Below are positions 30,647-34,008 of a stretch of DNA of 34,008 bases, piece after piece. How positions within the stretch are numbered: position 1 is the stretch's first letter; every line of letters starts with the position of its first letter. Where the stretch lies: contig NZ_LUUB01000029.1 in the NCBI RefSeq assembly GCF_001641635.1, positions 63,509-97,516 of the forward strand, read 5' to 3'. The notes beneath the pieces were generated by a model that saw nothing but the letters and a program-made list of their open reading frames with translations, ran no database searches and was not told the DNA's origin. The position numbers and the translations under genes are program-made. The stretch is from Bradyrhizobium centrolobii. Lineage in GTDB: Bacteria > Pseudomonadota > Alphaproteobacteria > Rhizobiales > Xanthobacteraceae.

Positions 30647-33600
30647 GTGCAGACGACGCTGCTCGGATTAGCGATTGCCTTCATCATTGCGCTTCTGGCC
30701 GCGCTGATCGGGCCTTACTTCATCGACTGGAACCAGTTCCGGCCCCAGTTCGAGGCGGAGGCGACCCGGATCATCGGCGTGCCGGTGCGCGTGGCGGGCG
30801 AGCTGGACGCGCGGCTGTTGCCGGCGCCGACCCTCCGCTTGCGCTCCGTCACCTTCGGCGGCAACAACGATCTCGGCCGCCTGCGCGCCGACAAGCTCGA
30901 TGTCGAATTCAGCCTGGGCTCCCTGATGCGCGGCGAATGGCGCGCCACCGAGCTCACGGTCAACGGCATGGCGGCCGATCTCGGCCTCGATGCCAGGGGC
31001 CGGGTCGACCTGCCTTCCACTGCGAGCGGCACCTTCAACCTCGCCTCGCTCGCGATCGAGCGGCTGAATCTCACGGGCCGCATCGCGCTGCATGATGCCG
31101 CCAGCCGCTCGACGCTGGAGCTTAACGACATCGCATTCTCCGGCGATGTGCGCTCGCTGGCGGGTTCGGTGCGCGGCGACGGCAATTTCACCGTCGGGCG
31201 CACGCGCTATCCGTTCCGCGTCTCTTCCGGCCCGAGCGCCGACGGCACTGCCACCCGTCTCCATCTCAGCATCGATCCCGGCGAGCGCGCCATCCTGGCC
31301 GATCTCGAAGGCGTGCTCGCCTTCGAGAACCGGCTGCCGAAGTTCGACGGTGCGCTGACGCTGGCGGTGCCGGCGGTCAAGAAGCCGGGCGAGGCGGGGC
31401 CGACGCCCTGGAAGCTCACCGCCAAGCTCAAGGCCGATCCGGCCGGCGCGAAATTCGATCAGATCGATGCGAGCTTCGGCGCCGAGGATACCGCGCTGAA
31501 GATCGGCGGCGTCGGCGATATCAAATTCGGTGCGGCGCCACTGCTGCGCGCGGTGCTTTCGGCGCGCCAGGTCGATGCCGACAAGCTGACCGGCAAGGAC
31601 GATTCCGACCCGCTGCGCATCCTGCCGGCCCTGCGCGCGGGCCTCGCGGCGATCCCGCAGGCGCCGATCCCGGCGCAGATCGAGTTCAACTCCGAGCAGA
31701 TCATGCTGGGCGGACGTCCCCTCCAGAACATCACGGCCGAGCTGCAGACCGACGGCAAGTCCTGGACTTTCCAGCGGCTCGACCTGCGCGCGCCCGGCAT
31801 GACGCAGCTCTCGCTGAACGGCGCCGCGCCGGGCTCCGACAGTTTCAGCGGCCGGCTCAGCGTCGAATCCTCCGATCCTGACGTGCTGGTGGCCTGGCTC
31901 CAGGGCCGCAGCGACGTCAACCGCCGCAGCACCAGGCCGCTGCGTCTTTCCGGCGACGTGACGATCGCCGCCAACCATCTCGCGATCGAGAAGCTGAAGG
32001 CCGAGATCGAAGGCGGCGCCGTCGAGGGCCGCATCGCCTTCGCCCAGACCGGTGCGAACAAGGGTTCGCGGATCGATGCGGAGCTCAAGGCCGACCGGCT
32101 CGATCTCGACGCGGCATCTGCCTTCGTGCGCGCGATGGCCGGGCCGCAGGGCGAATGGCCGGAGGAAGCCAAGCTTTCGCTCGATGTCGGCCGTGCGATT
32201 TCGGCCGGCCAGGAGCTGCGGCCGTTCGCGGCGAAGCTAGGCTACGGCCCGACCGCGCTGACGCTGGAGCAGCTCCGGTTCGGCCAGGCGAGCGGCGTGA
32301 CCACCGTGGCGAGCGGCAATTTCGATCGCGCGCACACGACCGGCCGGCTTGCGCTGACATCGTCGGCCAACTCGCTGCGCGAGCTCGCGGCACTGATCGA
32401 ACCGGTCGCACCAGCGGTCCGTGCGCGGTTCGATGCCATCGAGGCATCGCCGGGCGCCACGCGCCTGAAGCTCAACGTCAGCCTCGACAAGAACGCCGAA
32501 CATGCCGACCGCAGCGACGCGCGCGCGACGTTCGATCTCGACGCGCCGCAACTCAAGGCCACCGCGACGCTTGTCGCGCAGACCCCGGCGGCGGCGGTCA
32601 CTGGCATCGATATCGACAGGCTGCGCAACGGCGATTTCACGCTGGACTCGAAAGTTTCGACGCCGCAGGCCGCGACGCTGCTCGCGCTGCTCGGCCTTGA
32701 TCGCGCGGTGGCCGCGGGCGAGGGGGCCTCGCAGTTCGAGGGCCGCTTGAGCGGCGCATGGCGGCGGCCCCTGCAACTCAATGCGAAACTCACCGGCGGC
32801 GGGCTCGATGCGGACGCGCAGGGCAGCCTCGAATTGTCCGCGCCGGAGCCGAAGGCCAGCGTGAATATACGCGTGCGCAACGCCAATCTGGCCCCGCTGT
32901 TCGGGATCGGCCCGACCGAGAGGTCAGCGCAGAATGTCAGCCTGTCCTCGCGCGTCAGCCTGGCCGGCAACAAGCTGACTTTTGACGATATCGACAGCAC
33001 CGCGGCGGGCTCGCGCCTGCGCGGCCGTCTGACGATGTCGCTGGATCAGGAGAGGAACGTCGATGGCGAGGTCGGCCTCGACACGCTCGATGTCATGCCC
33101 GCGCTTGCGGTGGCCTTGGGCGCGGCCGGACGTGACGCCGGCGAGCCTTTGAGTGTGGGCCTCCTCGGCAACTGGCGTGGTCGGATCGCGTTCCAGACGT
33201 TGCGCGGCAGCTTGCCGGGCGGCATCGAGGTGCGCCCGTTCAGCGGCACCATCAGGAACGACGGCCAGTCGCTCTCGCTTGATGGCCTCAAGGGCGGCGT
33301 CGGCGGCGGCGAGATGGCCGCAAGCCTCGATGCCAGGAATGGTCCCAACGGTCTCGCGCTGAACGCCCGCATCGAGCTCACCAATGTCGATGCCACGACG
33401 CTGCGCTATCGCAACCTCGCGCTGCCCAGGGGCCGCGCCTCGGTGCAGATGGCGCTGACCAGCCAGGGCCGCAGCGTCTCGGCATTGACCGGCGCGCTGG
33501 CCGGCAACGGCACGGTGACGCTGAATTCGGCCGAGATCACCGGCCTTGACCCCCGCGCCTTCGAGATCGCCATCCGCGCCAGCGACGGCGGCCAGGTCAC

Positions 33601-34008
33601 CGACGACAACCGGCTGAGGCAACTCGTCGAGCCCGCGCTGTCGGTAGGTCCCATCGCGGTTGCCGCGGCACAGATCCCGTTCACGATCCGCGACGGCCGT
33701 CTGCGCGTCGCCGCGACGACGTTGGAGGCGAAGAACGCCCGCGCCATCGTCTCGGGCGGCTACGACATTCCCGCCGACCAGGCCGATATCCGCGCCAGCC
33801 TGACGCCGATCATGATCGGGCTCTCCGGCGCGCCGCCGGAGATCCAGCTGTTTGCGGCGGGCTCGCCCGACAAGCTCAACCGCACCGTCGATCTCGCGCC
33901 GCTGTCCTCGTGGCTCGCGGTGCGCACGATCGATCGCGAGACGCGGCGGCTGGATGCCATCGAGCGCGGCGAGCCGCCGCCGGCCACCGCCGCGCTTCCG
34001 ACGCTGGT
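30647..34008 (+). CDS. AsmA-family envelope protein, 5' part (3' end outside window)
   Basis: The frame is open from GTG 30647 to the end of the window (1120 complete codons, no stop). GAGGGGAG is 6-8 nt upstream. The protein starts with a hydrophobic anchor (VQTTLLGLAIAFIIALLAALIG, residues 1-22) then FIDWNQFRPQFEAEATRIIGVPVRV (about 25-49), the typical AsmA start, and continues with repeated beta-strand units of the AsmA/DUF3971 type (segments such as LDLRAPGMTQLSLNG, FDGALTLAV). AsmA-like proteins span the periplasm and are implicated in outer-membrane lipid transport or assembly. I checked the frame at 32042, 33002 and 33902 and found it continuous. The C-terminal end is outside the window. 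Confidence 0.92.
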   Translation, partial: MQTTLLGLAIAFIIALLAALIGPYFIDWNQFRPQFEAEATRIIGVPVRVAGELDARLLPAPTLRLRSVTFGGNNDLGRLRADKLDVEFSLGSLMRGEWRATELTVNGMAADLGLDARGRVDLPSTASGTFNLASLAIERLNLTGRIALHDAASRSTLELNDIAFSGDVRSLAGSVRGDGNFTVGRTRYPFRVSSGPSADGTATRLHLSIDPGERAILADLEGVLAFENRLPKFDGALTLAVPAVKKPGEAGPTPWKLTAKLKADPAGAKFDQIDASFGAEDTALKIGGVGDIKFGAAPLLRAVLSARQVDADKLTGKDDSDPLRILPALRAGLAAIPQAPIPAQIEFNSEQIMLGGRPLQNITAELQTDGKSWTFQRLDLRAPGMTQLSLNGAAPGSDSFSGRLSVESSDPDVLVAWLQGRSDVNRRSTRPLRLSGDVTIAANHLAIEKLKAEIEGGAVEGRIAFAQTGANKGSRIDAELKADRLDLDAASAFVRAMAGPQGEWPEEAKLSLDVGRAISAGQELRPFAAKLGYGPTALTLEQLRFGQASGVTTVASGNFDRAHTTGRLALTSSANSLRELAALIEPVAPAVRARFDAIEASPGATRLKLNVSLDKNAEHADRSDARATFDLDAPQLKATATLVAQTPAAAVTGIDIDRLRNGDFTLDSKVSTPQAATLLALLGLDRAVAAGEGASQFEGRLSGAWRRPLQLNAKLTGGGLDADAQGSLELSAPEPKASVNIRVRNANLAPLFGIGPTERSAQNVSLSSRVSLAGNKLTFDDIDSTAAGSRLRGRLTMSLDQERNVDGEVGLDTLDVMPALAVALGAAGRDAGEPLSVGLLGNWRGRIAFQTLRGSLPGGIEVRPFSGTIRNDGQSLSLDGLKGGVGGGEMAASLDARNGPNGLALNARIELTNVDATTLRYRNLALPRGRASVQMALTSQGRSVSALTGALAGNGTVTLNSAEITGLDPRAFEIAIRASDGGQVTDDNRLRQLVEPALSVGPIAVAAAQIPFTIRDGRLRVAATTLEAKNARAIVSGGYDIPADQADIRASLTPIMIGLSGAPPEIQLFAAGSPDKLNRTVDLAPLSSWLAVRTIDRETRRLDAIERGEPPPATAALPTL

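Overview
The window is 34 kb of GC-rich alphaproteobacterial chromosome. The gene families, the codon use and two interspersed palindromic repeats of the kind I recall from Bradyrhizobium genomes suggest Bradyrhizobium or a close member of the Nitrobacteraceae. The genus is inferred from memory, not from a search. I see no rRNA, tRNA, insertion sequence, prophage or CRISPR array. Most of the window reads as ordinary chromosome made of short operons.

Layout. (1) 1-6.2 kb: the 3' part of an L-aspartate dehydrogenase gene runs convergently, with a 3-nt gap, into a sorbosone-dehydrogenase-type beta-propeller gene. A small conserved ORF and a palindromic repeat follow. Next, on the minus strand, is a compact three-gene lipid-type operon (Mpo1-like oxygenase, NAD-dependent epimerase, ICMT-like methyltransferase). 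A secreted Cys-rich-repeat protein and an OmpA-like protein come after it, joined by a TGATG stop/start overlap. (2) 6.2-12.4 kb: an alpha/beta hydrolase, a UvrD/PcrA helicase carrying an in-frame palindromic repeat between helicase motifs II and III, a 57-aa DUF1328 membrane protein, a hot-dog thioesterase and a divergent FAD-linked D-2-hydroxyacid (lactate/glycolate-type) dehydrogenase. (3) 12.5-17.7 kb: a secreted Gly/His-repeat protein with two LTxxQ (Spy-like) segments, a small helical protein, a SulP-STAS anion transporter and an exported caspase-like protease with a suspicious C-terminus. (4) 17.7-23 kb: a TRAP uptake operon (Tat-exported DctP, fused DctQM permease, D-2-hydroxyacid dehydrogenase) facing a broken branched-chain-amino-acid-type binding-protein gene. 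(5) 23-34 kb: a CHASE-GGDEF-EAL cyclic-di-GMP protein, an MFS transporter, a Ser-rich protein with a 150-bp internal tandem duplication and a strong terminator, a TetR regulator divergent from a cytochrome P450 with a clear shared operator, and the first 1120 codons of an AsmA-family envelope protein that runs off the window.

The functional groups visible are uptake plus oxidation of hydroxyacids (TRAP operon; the separate FAD dehydrogenase), envelope and lipid remodelling (Mpo1/epimerase/methyltransferase, OmpA, AsmA), c-di-GMP signalling, and a self-contained TetR/P450 unit. I do not see a clearly new multi-gene defence or mobile system. The most unusual signals are the repeat element translated inside the helicase, the lipid-type operon, the duplicated Ser-rich protein, the Gly/His-LTxxQ protein, and the D-2-hydroxyacid dehydrogenase that lacks the usual catalytic glutamate.
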